A DNA stretch of 64,000 nucleotides, taken from NCBI RefSeq assembly GCF_013410035.1, contig NZ_JACCBW010000006.1, positions 1 through 64,000 of the forward strand, written 5' to 3'. The position numbers and the translations under genes are program-made. This document shows positions 1-11,300 of this stretch, in pieces. How positions within the stretch are numbered: position 1 is the first letter of the stretch; every line of letters begins with the position of its first letter. The notes beneath the pieces are model-generated. The model did not search any database. It saw nothing but the letters and a program-made list of their open reading frames with translations, and was not told the DNA's origin. Origin of the DNA: Nocardioides cavernae (GTDB lineage Bacteria; Actinomycetota; Actinomycetes; Propionibacteriales; Nocardioidaceae).

Positions 1-5
1 GTCAC

Positions 6-60
6 GAGGACCTCCAGTAGGTGGGTTGGTGTGGTAACCCCCTCCGTACTGGAGGTCCTC
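6..60. repeat. Perfect 14-bp inverted repeat, unknown role
   Basis: Bases 6-19 and 47-60 are perfect reverse complements and enclose a 27-nt G/T-rich then C-rich loop. The arm starts GAGGACCTCC. The transcript could form a long stem-loop on either strand. It lies 110 bp beyond the end of the aminotransferase, which has its own hairpin nearer its stop, so this may belong to a gene or small RNA to the left of the window. It has no SRP RNA core motif. Confidence 0.5.
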
Positions 61-121
61 GCTACTCGTCTACAACTTCTCGTTCACAACCTCTGTGGGA
101 ACTACACCTAGCCCTCAGGCA

Positions 122-159
122 CGGCCCCGAGGCACGGCTTCGAAGCCTCTTCGGGGCCG
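122..159 (-). terminator. Hairpin downstream of aminotransferase
   Basis: Arms 122-130 and 151-159 pair perfectly over 9 bp, with a further GAGGC/GCCTC pairing inside. The hairpin starts 11 nt after the minus-strand aminotransferase stop at 170. There is no U tract, which is usual for actinobacterial terminators. Confidence 0.6.
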
Positions 160-169
160 GGCCCGCGAC

Positions 170-1450
170 TCAGGCGCCGGCCGCCTTCTCGGCGGCCGCC
201 AGCAGCACGCACGTCGCGACGGCGTCCATCGCCGCGGTGACCTCCTCGACCGGAGGCATCGTGGGAGCGAGCCGGATGTTGGTGTCCTCCGGGTCCTGCC
301 TGTAGGGGAAGGACGAGCCGGCCGGGGTCAGCGCAACGCCGACCGCCTTGGCCAGCTCCACGACGCGCGACGCCGTGCCCGGCACGACGTCGAGGTTCAC
401 GAAGTAGCCACCGGTCGGCGTGTTCCACGTCGCGACGCCGCGACCACCGAGCCGCTCGGTGAGGACGCGGTCCACCTCGGCGAACTTCGGCGCGATGATC
501 TCGCGGTGCCTCGCCATGTGGTCGCGCACGCCCTGGGCGTCACCGAAGAACTCCACGTGGCGCAGGTGGTTGACCTTGTCGGGCCCGATCGAGCCGTTGC
601 CGAGGTGGCCGAGGTACCACGCCACGTTGTCGGTCGACGCCGCCAGGAAGGCGACCCCCGCTCCGGCGAACGTGATCTTCGACGTCGAGGCGAACATGAT
701 CGGCCGGTGCGGGTGGCCCGCCGCGGAGGCCAGGGTGAGGATGTCGGCGCTCTTGGCCTCGTCCTCGGTGAGGTGGTGCAGCGCGTAGGCGTTGTCCCAG
801 AAGATCTTGAAGTCGGGGGCCGCCGTCGGCATCGCCGCGAGACGGGCCGCGACGTCCTGGCTGACGATCGAGCCGGACGGGTTCGCGTAGGTCGGGACGA
901 TCCACATGCCCTTGATGCTCGGGTCGTCGGCGACCAGCGCGGTCACGGCATCGACGTCCGGGCCGTCCTCGTGCATCGGCACGGTCACCATCTCGATGCC
1001 GAGGCTCTCCAGCAGCGTGAAGTGGCGGTCGTAGCCCGGCACCGGGCAGACGAAGCGGACCTTCTCCTCCTGGCCCCACGGGCGCTCGGAGTCCACCGCG
1101 CCGAAGAGGGTCAGGTAGAACAGGCAGTCGCGCATCATCGTCAGGCTGGAGCTGCCGCCGGCCACGACCTGCTCGGGGTCGACCCACAGCAGCTCGGCGA
1201 ACATCTCGCGCAGGTCGGCGAGGCCCTCGAGCCCGCCGTAGTTGCGCACGTCGACGCCCTTCGAGTCCCGGGTGCTCGTCGGGAGCCGCAGCAGGTCGTC
1301 GGCGAGGTCGAGCTGCTGGGCCGAGGGCTTGCCGCGCGTCAGGTCGAGCTTCAGTCCGCGGGTCTTGAGCTCCTCGTAGGCCGCGCGCTGCTCGTCGAGC
1401 AGGGTGGCGAGGTCGTCGGCGGACAGGTCGGCCAGCGGGGTCGCGTTCAC
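170..1450 (-). CDS. Class I PLP-dependent aminotransferase (aspartate aminotransferase-like)
   Basis: A 426-residue fold-type I PLP enzyme of the actinobacterial aspartate/alanine aminotransferase-like family, of which M. tuberculosis Rv3722c is, from memory, a member. It should transfer the amino group of an amino acid such as aspartate or glutamate to a 2-oxo acid in the cytoplasm. The Schiff-base lysine is most likely Lys258 in STSKITFAGAG, preceded by IMFA. An N-terminal TRGKPS motif and a WDNAYALHHL segment (cofactor and substrate contacts) are also visible. Length is normal for the family. The GTG start is supported by a TAGGCT hexamer exactly 7 nt upstream, which suggests a leaderless mRNA. 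The gene is divergent from the lipoprotein gene and ends at a hairpin. Confidence 0.93.
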   Translation of the reverse strand: MNATPLADLSADDLATLLDEQRAAYEELKTRGLKLDLTRGKPSAQQLDLADDLLRLPTSTRDSKGVDVRNYGGLEGLADLREMFAELLWVDPEQVVAGGSSSLTMMRDCLFYLTLFGAVDSERPWGQEEKVRFVCPVPGYDRHFTLLESLGIEMVTVPMHEDGPDVDAVTALVADDPSIKGMWIVPTYANPSGSIVSQDVAARLAAMPTAAPDFKIFWDNAYALHHLTEDEAKSADILTLASAAGHPHRPIMFASTSKITFAGAGVAFLAASTDNVAWYLGHLGNGSIGPDKVNHLRHVEFFGDAQGVRDHMARHREIIAPKFAEVDRVLTERLGGRGVATWNTPTGGYFVNLDVVPGTASRVVELAKAVGVALTPAGSSFPYRQDPEDTNIRLAPTMPPVEEVTAAMDAVATCVLLAAAEKAAGA

Positions 1451-1457
1451 GGGCTCC

Positions 1458-1463
1458 AGCCTA
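1458..1463 (-). promoter_or_regulatory. -10 hexamer of leaderless aminotransferase gene
   Basis: TAGGCT on the minus strand, 7 nt before the GTG at 1450. The spacing places the transcription start on the start codon. Confidence 0.5.
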
Positions 1464-1561
1464 GAGGTCGCGGCCCGCGACCGGCGCGGCCGTTCTCCTC
1501 GTGGTACGCCGCTGGGCGCCTGCCCCGTTTGGCCCCGACGCCGCCGGGGAACGAGCCGGTC

Positions 1562-2689
1562 ATGCGCCTGACACCCCTCGTCGGACTCCTCGCAGCCTGC
1601 CTCGTCGCGACCGGCTGCTCGTCGGGCGAGGAGCCTGCTCCCGGGGCGGGCGCCGGCACGGCCTCGACGTCCACCACGACGGAGCCGGCCCCCGACGAGG
1701 ACGCCACCGACGGGGACCCCACCGACGGGGACGGGGCCGACGGGGACGGGGCCGCGGCGGCCGGGGTGGGCGTGTGCGACCTGCTGGCCCCCAGCGACTA
1801 CCGGCGCTTCATCCGCAAGGACCTGCGCCGCTCGGTGACCGAGGACCGCCGCCTCGGCGGCTGGTCGGGCTCGATGTTCACCTGCACGGTCGAGTCCGGC
1901 CCCTTCTCGCTGTTCTCCTTCAGCTACTCGACCGCCCAGGGGGCGTGGCCGGCGATCAAGCGGTTCACCCGGCCGCAGAAGATCCCCCAGGGCGGGGACA
2001 AGGTCCTGGAGCGGGTGGCGAGGCTGTCGGCGCAGAAGCGCGTGGACGTGCCCAACCTCGCCGACGAGGCCTTCTTCTCCCAGAACCTCGGCGGCACCAG
2101 CCTCTACGCGCTCGAGGACGGCGTCGCGTACGAGATGGGGATCACGGCGCTCACCAACGGCCCCGAGGAGGTCACGTCCAGCGACTACCTGGCGGTCATG
2201 ATCACCCTCATCGCCAACGCGTCCGCCGGGGTGGCGAGCGAGGCCGTGCAGCTGCCCGCACAGTGCCCTCCAGCGACGTCGACCGCGGTCACCGACGTCA
2301 TCGGCGAGGTCGCGTACGCCTTCGGCTCGGCCTACCGCGGACAGGCACCGAGCTGCTCCTACGCGGCGGTCGACGGGCGTACGCTCCGCGCCGCGGCGAC
2401 CGTGTTCGCCACGCGCCGCCTCTACGACCTCGACGCGCTGCCCCCGGCGCAGGACGAGACCCGCACCGTCGTCGACTCGCCCCGCGGGACGTCGGCCGGC
2501 GTGCGGCGCGAGGGAGCGAACTGGTCGTGGTACCAGGTCATGCCCGCACGACTCGAGACCGTCTCCGTCGCCACCGACCGGGTCACCTGGGGTCCACGCC
2601 CCCGTGGTGCCGTCGACCGCGAGGCCTTCCTCGCGTTCGTCGACGCCTACCGCGCCCTGGCGAGCGACCAGCTCGGCACGCCGTACTGA
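1562..2689 (+). CDS. Putative secreted lipoprotein
   Basis: A 375-residue protein with a lipoprotein signal: short basic N-end, hydrophobic stretch, and lipobox ATGC with the modified Cys at about residue 19. A low-complexity acidic/threonine linker follows, with repeats of the type TDGDPTDGDG (about 35-65), then a two-part globular domain. Each half starts near a cysteine (VCDLL at about 72, QCPP in the middle), resembling the DUF3558-type lipoproteins of actinobacteria. That family link is tentative. It should sit on the outer face of the membrane. The open frame extends far upstream, but only the ATG at 1562 gives a signal peptide directly at the N-terminus. No function can be named from the sequence. 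Confidence 0.8.
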   Translation: MRLTPLVGLLAACLVATGCSSGEEPAPGAGAGTASTSTTTEPAPDEDATDGDPTDGDGADGDGAAAAGVGVCDLLAPSDYRRFIRKDLRRSVTEDRRLGGWSGSMFTCTVESGPFSLFSFSYSTAQGAWPAIKRFTRPQKIPQGGDKVLERVARLSAQKRVDVPNLADEAFFSQNLGGTSLYALEDGVAYEMGITALTNGPEEVTSSDYLAVMITLIANASAGVASEAVQLPAQCPPATSTAVTDVIGEVAYAFGSAYRGQAPSCSYAAVDGRTLRAAATVFATRRLYDLDALPPAQDETRTVVDSPRGTSAGVRREGANWSWYQVMPARLETVSVATDRVTWGPRPRGAVDREAFLAFVDAYRALASDQLGTPY

Positions 2690-2716
2690 CGCCTCCCGAG
2701 GGGGACGGGGACCGGA

Positions 2717-3679
2717 TCAGGCGGGGACCACGGCCGGGGCGCGGAACGTGCGCCGGTACTCCTGGGGGCTGACCCCGCGCGAGCGGCCGAAGTGGTGGCG
2801 CAGGGTCGCGGCGTTGCCGAAGCCGACCTCGGCCGCCACCCAGTCGATCGAGTGGTCGGTCTGCTCGAGGAGCTCCTGCGCCGCGCGGACGCGCTCGCCG
2901 AGGATCCAGCTGTAGGGGGTCGTCCCGGTCTCCTCCTTGAACCGGCGCGCAAACGTGCGCGCCGACATGTGCATGTGGCGGGCCAGGGTCTCGACGTCGA
3001 GCTCCTCGGCGAGGTTGGCGCTGATCCAGGCCAGCAGCGGCGCCAGCGCCTCAGACTCGCAGACCGGGACAGGTCGTGCGATGAACTGGGCCTGGCCGCC
3101 GTCGCGGTGCGGCGGGACGACCATCCGCCGGGCGGTGGTCGCGGCCACCTTGGCGCCGAACTGCTGGCGCATCACGTGCAGCGCGGCGTCGAGGGCTGCG
3201 GCCGAGCCGGCGCCGGTCACGATGGTCCCGTCCTGGACGTAGAGGACGTCGCGGTCGACGATCGCCTCGGGGTAGCGCTCGGCGAGCTCGGTCGCGTAGC
3301 GCCAGTGCGTCGTGCAGCGCCGCCCGTCGAGGAGTCCGGCGTCGGCGATCATGAAGGTGGCCGAGCAGTGGGCGAAGAGCATCGCGCCGCGCTCGTGGGT
3401 GGCCCGGAGGAGCTCGACGACCTCCGGCGGCGTGTGGAGGTGGTTGCTCTTCGGGGCCAGGCAGACCAGGTCGGCGTCGGCCGCCGCCTCGAGCCCGTGC
3501 TCGACGACGAGGTCGAACCCGGCGCGGGTGCGCAGCCGTCCCGGCGTGGGCGTGACGACCGTGAAGTCGAAGACCGGGTTGTCGTCCTCGGGGTGGTAGG
3601 GCTCGGCCCACACCTCGCACAACGCGCCGAGCCCGAACGGCTCCGGCTGCTCCTGGACGACGACCGCGACCTTCTTCAT
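2717..3679 (-). CDS. GlxA family transcriptional regulator (DJ-1/PfpI + AraC HTH)
   Basis: A 320-residue two-domain regulator. Residues about 1-170 form a DJ-1/PfpI-like glutamine-amidotransferase fold (MKKVAVVVQEQPEPFGLGAL start, FAHCSATFMIADAGLL around the nucleophile-elbow position). Residues about 215-310 form an AraC-type double helix-turn-helix (LARHMHMSARTFARRFKEE; VGFGNAATLRHHFGR). Such proteins sense small metabolites and control adjacent genes. The ATG at 3679 is chosen because the PfpI domain begins immediately after it. Upstream, between this gene and the divergent small membrane peptide, lie several TGGCA half-sites and a 22-bp palindrome, which fits autoregulation and control of the neighbour. 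The ligand is unknown. Confidence 0.9.
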   Translation of the reverse strand: MKKVAVVVQEQPEPFGLGALCEVWAEPYHPEDDNPVFDFTVVTPTPGRLRTRAGFDLVVEHGLEAAADADLVCLAPKSNHLHTPPEVVELLRATHERGAMLFAHCSATFMIADAGLLDGRRCTTHWRYATELAERYPEAIVDRDVLYVQDGTIVTGAGSAAALDAALHVMRQQFGAKVAATTARRMVVPPHRDGGQAQFIARPVPVCESEALAPLLAWISANLAEELDVETLARHMHMSARTFARRFKEETGTTPYSWILGERVRAAQELLEQTDHSIDWVAAEVGFGNAATLRHHFGRSRGVSPQEYRRTFRAPAVVPA

Positions 3680-3700
3680 GGGGACAGCCTGCACGAGAGG

Positions 3701-3773
3701 TGGCAGTAAATCAATGGATACTGGCATTCCTGCCACTGGTGGCAGGAACCAGATGAGCGAATGATTACTGCCA
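3701..3773. promoter_or_regulatory. Operator cluster of TGGCA half-sites
   Basis: The 93-bp divergent region holds TGGCAGTAA (3701-3709) and its reverse complement TTACTGCCA (3765-3773). Between them is a perfect 10-bp inverted repeat, TTCCTGCCAC (3727-3736) and GTGGCAGGAA (3739-3748), plus a further TGGCA at 3722-3726. The symmetric spacing suggests binding sites for the adjacent GlxA-type regulator. The binding protein is inferred. Confidence 0.6.
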
Positions 3774-3931
3774 TGAACACCATCCTCCTCATCCTGGTCT
3801 TGACCGCCCTCGCCTCGCTGCTGGTCAGCTACGCCCGCCACGACCGCTTCGCCGGCCACGCGTCCACCGCCCACCCCCTCGACGAGCTGGGCCCGGTGGA
3901 GGAGCGCCTGCACCTCGTCCCCCGCGCCTGA
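3773..3931 (+). CDS. Small single-pass membrane peptide, 52 aa
   Basis: An ATG at 3773 opens a 52-codon frame. The product begins with a hydrophobic helix (NTILLILVLTALASLLV), followed by a short His/Arg/Pro-containing tail ending LHLVPRA. It is predicted to be a one-pass inner-membrane peptide. It is divergent from the GlxA-type regulator, and its start codon overlaps the last operator half-site, so it is probably the regulator's target. I recognise no family. The main doubt is whether it is translated: there is no strong Shine-Dalgarno sequence. Confidence 0.5.
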   Translation: MNTILLILVLTALASLLVSYARHDRFAGHASTAHPLDELGPVEERLHLVPRA

Positions 3932-3964
3932 GCGCCGGCGGGCGCGCCCGGCACAATGCCGGGC

Positions 3965-5239
<1,275 letters not shown>

Positions 5240-5265
5240 TCCGCCGTTCTGACATGTGGACGTCG

Positions 5266-5303
5266 ACTTTTGCTTGACGTCACACAAAAGTCACGCCTAG
5301 CGT
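5266..5303 (+). promoter_or_regulatory. Promoter with near-perfect palindromic operator
   Basis: TTGACG (5274-5279), an 18-bp spacer and TAGCGT (5298-5303) form a plausible housekeeping promoter for the giant PKD protein gene. Overlapping the -35, bases 5266-5291 form a 26-bp near-palindrome: outer arms ACTTTTG (5266-5272) and CAAAAGT (5285-5291), with a TGACGTCA core (5275-5282). Only one base pair position on each side of the core breaks the symmetry. It looks like a repressor operator; the regulator is unknown. Confidence 0.6.
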
Positions 5304-5369
5304 GAGCCCCGTCACAGGAACCGCACGCCTGTGTGCCCACTCAAACTCGGTTGTGGAAGGCGCGCCCCC

Positions 5370-8300
5370 ATGCACCTGCGGTCCCGTCAGCTGTTCGTCC
5401 CCCTCCTCGCCCTGGTGACCGGCCTCGCGCTGGCGCTCGGGCTGGCGGCGCCCGTCGTGGCGGCGGTGCCCGACCGCGTCGCCCCCGACGCGGTCGCGGG
5501 GAAGGAGGTGGCCCCCGACGCGACGTCGAGGACGCCGAAGAAGCAGGCGAAGGCTGCCGCGGCAGCGGCCGACGCGCCCGACCTCTCCAAGTTCCAGAAG
5601 GTCGTGCTCGGGCAGGGCACGGGGCTCGGCGAGGTCATGGAGCTGACCGTCGCCGACGACGGCCGGGTCTTCTTCATCACCCGCGCCGGCGACATCTCGA
5701 TGTACGACCCCGCCGACGGCAGCATCGAGATCATCATGAACAACCCGAGCCTGGGGGTGTGGAGCGGCCTCGAGGACGGTGGCCTCGGCATCACGCTCGA
5801 CCCGGAGTTCGCCACGAACGGCTGGATCTACGTCTACTACGCCCCGCTGCCGGCCTCGCACGACGCCAACCGCCTCTCACGCCTCACGGTCGAGACCGAC
5901 GGGGGTGAGACCTCGATCGCGAAGTCGTCGGAGAAGGTCATCCTCGAGGTCGGCACCCAGCGCAACGTGTGCTGCCACTCCGCTGGCTCCCTTCAGTTCG
6001 GCGACGGCGGCGTCCTGCACCTCGCGACCGGCGACAACACCTCGTCCTCCGACAACGACGGCTACTCCCCCCACGACGAGCGCCCCGGGCGCTCGGACTA
6101 CGACGCCCAGAAGTCGTCGGCCAACACCAACGACCTGCGCGGCAAGATCCTGCGCGTCATCCCGCGCAACGACGACGCGGGCGACGTCGACCCGACCGCC
6201 GGTGACGGCATCTCCTACGACATCCCCGGAGGCAACCTGTTCGGCGAGGGCGGGGCGTACGCCGACGCGCTCTACCCCGACGCCGACCCGGCGAAGACGC
6301 GCCCGGAGATCTACGTGATGGGCCTGCGCAACCCCTACCGCCTCGGGGTCGACGCCGACACCGACGTCCTCTACTGGGGCGAGGTCGGCCCGGACTCGCG
6401 CGTCAACAGCCCCAACCGCGGCCCGCGGCACTTCGAGGAGTTCAACCGCACCGACGTCGCGATGAACGGCGGCTGGCCCTACTGCGGCGGCGAGGTCGGC
6501 GACGACCTGACCAAGATGGACTTCGGCGGCGCCTACGTCGACTGGGACTTCGTGGCCAACCGCTTCCGCACCAACAGCGACGGGTCGCCCAAGCGGTTCC
6601 CGTGCAACGACCCGGAGGAGATGGCGGGCGTCAACGACTCCCCCAACAGCACGGGCCTGCAGACGCTGCCGCCGATGACCGACGCCTGGATCCCCTACTC
6701 CGACGTCGCGCCCTACAAGTACCCCGCGGTGCAGGGCGCCACCCCCACCGGCGGGCAGGTCTACCGACAGTCGCAGAACACCGCGGCCAAGGACACCGCG
6801 TTCCCCGCCCACTACGAGGGCTCCTACTTCATGTCGGAGATGAGCCGCGGCTGGATCAAGGAAGTCCGGATGGGCGCCGACGGCACCATCGAGTCGATCA
6901 ACGACTTCATGAGCGGCTTCGTCGCCCCCGGCGACCTCGAGTTCGGCCCGGACGGCTCGATGTACGTCCTCGAGTACGGCACCGGCTTCTTCTCGGGCTC
7001 CCCCCAGACCAAGCTCGTCCGCATCGACTACGCCATCAACGGCTCCGCGCCGGTGGCCAAGGCCGCCGCGGACGTGACCGAGGGCGACGCCCCGCTCGCC
7101 GTCCGGTTCAGCAGCGACGGCACGACCGACCCCGACGGCGACGACGTCACCTACGCGTGGGACCTCGACGGCGACGGGGAGACCGACTCCACCGAGGCCG
7201 ACCCCACCTGGACCTATGACTCCGTGGGCGACTACACGGTCCTACTGACCGTCACCGACGCGACCGGCAAGTCCGCGACCGCGCAGGTGCGCATCACGGT
7301 CGGCAACACCGCGCCGACCGTCGAGATCGAGCTCCCGGCCGACGGCGGCTTCTACTCCTCCGGCGACGACATCCCCTTCGTGGTCAACGTCGAGGACGCG
7401 GAGGAGACCGTCGACTGCGACGAGGTCGTGGTGCAGGAGGGCCTCGGACACGACCTCCACGTCCACCCCAACCTGTCGGTCAACGGCTGCGAGGGCACGA
7501 TCCGCACGGCCGCCTCGGCCGACCACGGGCCCGACGCCAACACCTACGGCGTGCTCATCGCGACCTACCGCGACGGCGGCGCCAACGACGGCGCCAACGC
7601 CTCCCTCCAGGGCAGCGACACGGTCATCCTGCAGCCCAAGCTGCGCCAGGCCGAGCACGCCACCAACCGGCAGGGCGTCGGCTACACCGGCTACGACGAC
7701 AAGTCCGGCACCCGCCCCGGCGGCGGCGGGCTGATCACCGGCATGGGCAACGGCGACTGGGTGATGTTCGACCCGATGAGCCTGGTCAACATGACGCACG
7801 TGTCGGTGCGCTACTCCGGCGGTCCGCAGTCCGGCGCAAGCATCCAGGTGCGTGCCGGCGCGGCCGACGGCCCGGTCGTCGCGACCGTCCCGCTCGACGG
7901 CGGCACCCAGGGCCAGTACTTCTACAAGACCGTCAGAGGTGCCGTCACCGCACGCGACGCCGACGCCGGCGGTCGTCCGCTCTACTTCGTCTACAACGGC
8001 GCCGGCGAGATGAACTTCGACGAGTTCAGCGTCGAGGGCACCGGCGTGGCCGCGAACACCTCGCCGGTGATCACGTCCGCCACCGCCACCCCCGCCGACG
8101 GGCTCGCGCCGCTCGAGGTCGACTTCGCGGTCGAGGCCGAGGACCCGGACGGTGACGCGATCACCTACGCCTGGGACTTCGGCGTCGACGGCACCGACGA
8201 CGACACCGCCGACACGGCGACGGCCACGTGGACCTACCCCGAGCCCGGCGTCTACACCGCGACCGTGACCGTCGAGGACTCGACGGGCAAGAAGACCAGC

Positions 8301-11300
8301 CAGGCCGTCGAGGTCACCGTGCGGCAGCCCTGCGCCACCGCACCGACGCCGGACGCCGGCTTCGAGCTGCTCTTCGACGGCACCGACCTGAGCGACTGGA
8401 CGCAGGCCGGCCCCGGCGGCTTCACGGTCGAGAACTGCGCCATCACCAGCGTCGGCGGGCTGGGGATGCTCTGGTACGACCAGCGTGACTTCGCCGACTT
8501 CACCCTCAAGCTCCAGTTCAAGCTGTCCGACGAGGGTGACAACTCCGGTGTGTTCGCCCGCTTCCCCGACCCCGGGACCGACCCCAACGTCGCGATCAAC
8601 CAGGGCCACGAGATCCAGATCAAGGAGGGCCAGCCCAACGACGAGCCCCAGAAGACGGGCTCGGTCTACAACTTCGACCGTGAGGACGAGCGCGCCGCCA
8701 AGCCGATCGGCGAGTGGAACGACTACGAGATCACCGTCGTCGGCCAGACCTACACGATGACGCTGAACGGCGTCGTGGTGAACGAGTACACCTCCGACGG
8801 CTCGCGTGGCACCGAGGGCTACATCGGTCTGCAGAACCACGGGGCCAACGACTCCGTGACGTTCCGCAACATCCAGGTCAAGGACCTCGACGTGGCCGAG
8901 CCGTTCATCGACTCACTCACGGCGGACCCCGTGCGCGGCGGCGCTCCGCTCGTCGTCGACTTCACCGCCGAGGGCGTGGACCGCCAGGGTGACGACATCA
9001 CCTTCGAGTGGGACTTCGGCGACGGCTCCGACCCGGTCACCGGTGGGGGCGAGGTGTCGCACACCTACACCGAGGGCGGCACCTTCACCGCGTCCGTGAC
9101 CCCCGTCGACGCCGAGGGCAACCGCGGCGCCACCCGCGAGACCGAGGAGATCACCGTCCTGGTCGACCCGGTCGCGACCGCGACCGCCGCCCCGCGCTGC
9201 GGGGTGCTCCCGCTCGAGGTCGGGTTCGACGCCTCCGCGACCGACCCGCAGGACCAGACGGTCTCGTGGCAGTGGGACTTCGGGGTCGACGGCACGGACG
9301 ACGACACCTCGACCGAGCAGTCGCCCACCTGGACCTACACGGCGGCCGGCGAGTACACCGCCACCGTCACCGCCACCGACCCCGACGGCAACACGGGCAC
9401 CAGCTCCGTACGCATCGAGGTCCTCGCCGACGGCGAGTGCCGCCCGGTCGCCGACCTGTCGGAGCTGTTCAACAACGACGGCATCTCGACCGACGCCAAC
9501 CCCGGCGACGGCAACTTCGACGGCGGCGGCTGGACCTTCGCCGCCGAGCTGCTCCCCCAGGCCGCGCTGCCCGACGGCGGCCCGGTGCGGATCAACGACG
9601 TCGACTACGACTTCGGCAGCCCCGCCGACGGCGCACTCAACAACGTCGAGGCCGACGGCCAGGTGATCACCCTGCCCACCGGCACCTACGACGAGCTCAG
9701 CGTCCTGGCGACGGCCCACAACGGCGACGTCCAGGAGAACGCCACCCTCGCCTACAACGACGGCACGACCGCCCAGGTGCCGCTGCGCTACACCGACTGG
9801 GCCGTCACGCCGAAGTTCGGCGAGGAGATCGCGATCGACATGCCCTACCGCCACAACGGCGGCGGCGACACCTCGCCGCGGGTCATGATCTTCACCCAGC
9901 GGATCGCGCTCGAGGCGGGCAAGCAACCCGACACCCTCACGCTCCCGGCCAACCCGAAGCTCCACGTCTTCGCGGTCTCCGGGGTCAAGGCCGAGGAGCC
10001 GGCACCGCCGTGCGAGCAGCCTGAGCGCTCCGACGAGTTCGACGACGCCGAGCTCCTCGACAACTGCCACTGGACCGTGCGGCGTCCCGACGAGACCGCG
10101 TACGACGTGTCCGACGGCGCCCTGCACCTGACGGCGCGGCCCGGTGAGTACAACGACACCAACAACCTCATCACGCAGGAGGCCCCGGACGGCGCGTGGA
10201 CCGCGACGACGAAGCTCACGTGGGACCCGACCGAGGCGGGCCAGCAGGCCGGTCTCGTGGTCGCTGGCAGCGGCGGCTCCGGCTTCGCCAAGATGACGTT
10301 CGTCGACAAGGGCAACGACAACGAGTGGATCGAGTTCCTCAAGTCGTCGACGCCGAGCAACGACCAGTTCGACTTCAGCGGCAACTGGAACACCGGCGGC
10401 GGCAGCTTCGACGGGCCCTTCCTGCCCGGCGACTTCCCCTCCACGTTCTGGCTGCGGTTCACCTCCGACGGCACCCAGCTGCGCGGCTCCTACTCGACCG
10501 ACGGTGACGAGTTCGTCCAGGTGGGTGACCCCCGCACACTCGCGGGCATCACCAACCCGCGTGTCGGCGTGATGGCGCTCAAGGGCGGGGCCTCCGGCGA
10601 CCCGGTCGCGGACTTCGACTTCTTCCGCTGGTCCGGCCAGCAGCAGGGCGAGGCCCCGACCGTGACGGCGACGGCCGACCCGACCTCGGGCACCGCGCCC
10701 CTGCCCGTCGACTTCAGCGCCGACGGCGACGACCCCGACGGCGGGGACCTCGAGTACGCCTGGGACTTCGGCGTCGGGGGCACCCAGGACGACACCGCCG
10801 ACACCGCGGACGCCTCGTGGACCTACACCCAGCCGGGGACCTACACCGCGGCGGTCACCGTGACCGACGCGGACGGCGAGACGGCCGAGGACACCGTCGA
10901 GGTCGTCGTGGAGGAGGCGGCCGCCGGTGCCGTGCACGTCGTCGACGCCGTCGACACCGCCACCAGCAACCAGTGGGTGTCGGAGGAGAACGGCACCTCG
11001 ACCGTCACCATCGAGGTGGGCGACATCGTCGAGTGGCAGTTCGACCGGGCGACGATGGGCCACGACCTGACGTCGCTCGACACCGAGGACGTCTGGGACC
11101 CCAAGCTCCAGGAGTACCGGGGCCCCAACGGCGACCCGATCCGCTACCAGTTCACCAAGCCCGGCACCTACGAGTACTGGTGCAGCATCCACGGCGCCAC
11201 CATGCGCGGCACCGTGGTCGTCGAGGAGCCGGCCGCGGAGAACAGGCCGCCGACCGCGGACCCGTACGTCTCGCCGCGCCTGGGCGCCGCGCCGATGTAC

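Noticed and set aside
60..110. DnaA-box-like or origin repeats (TTGTGAACG, TTGTAGACG)
   Set aside because: Only two imperfect copies, no AT-rich region, no dnaA or dnaN nearby.
1..110. 4.5S SRP RNA (ffs), which lies near this aminotransferase in some actinobacteria
   Set aside because: The conserved GGAAG...GCAGC core of SRP RNA is absent on both strands.
95..1561. 489-codon N-terminal extension of the lipoprotein frame
   Set aside because: Antisense to the aminotransferase, and the signal peptide with lipobox begins at 1562.
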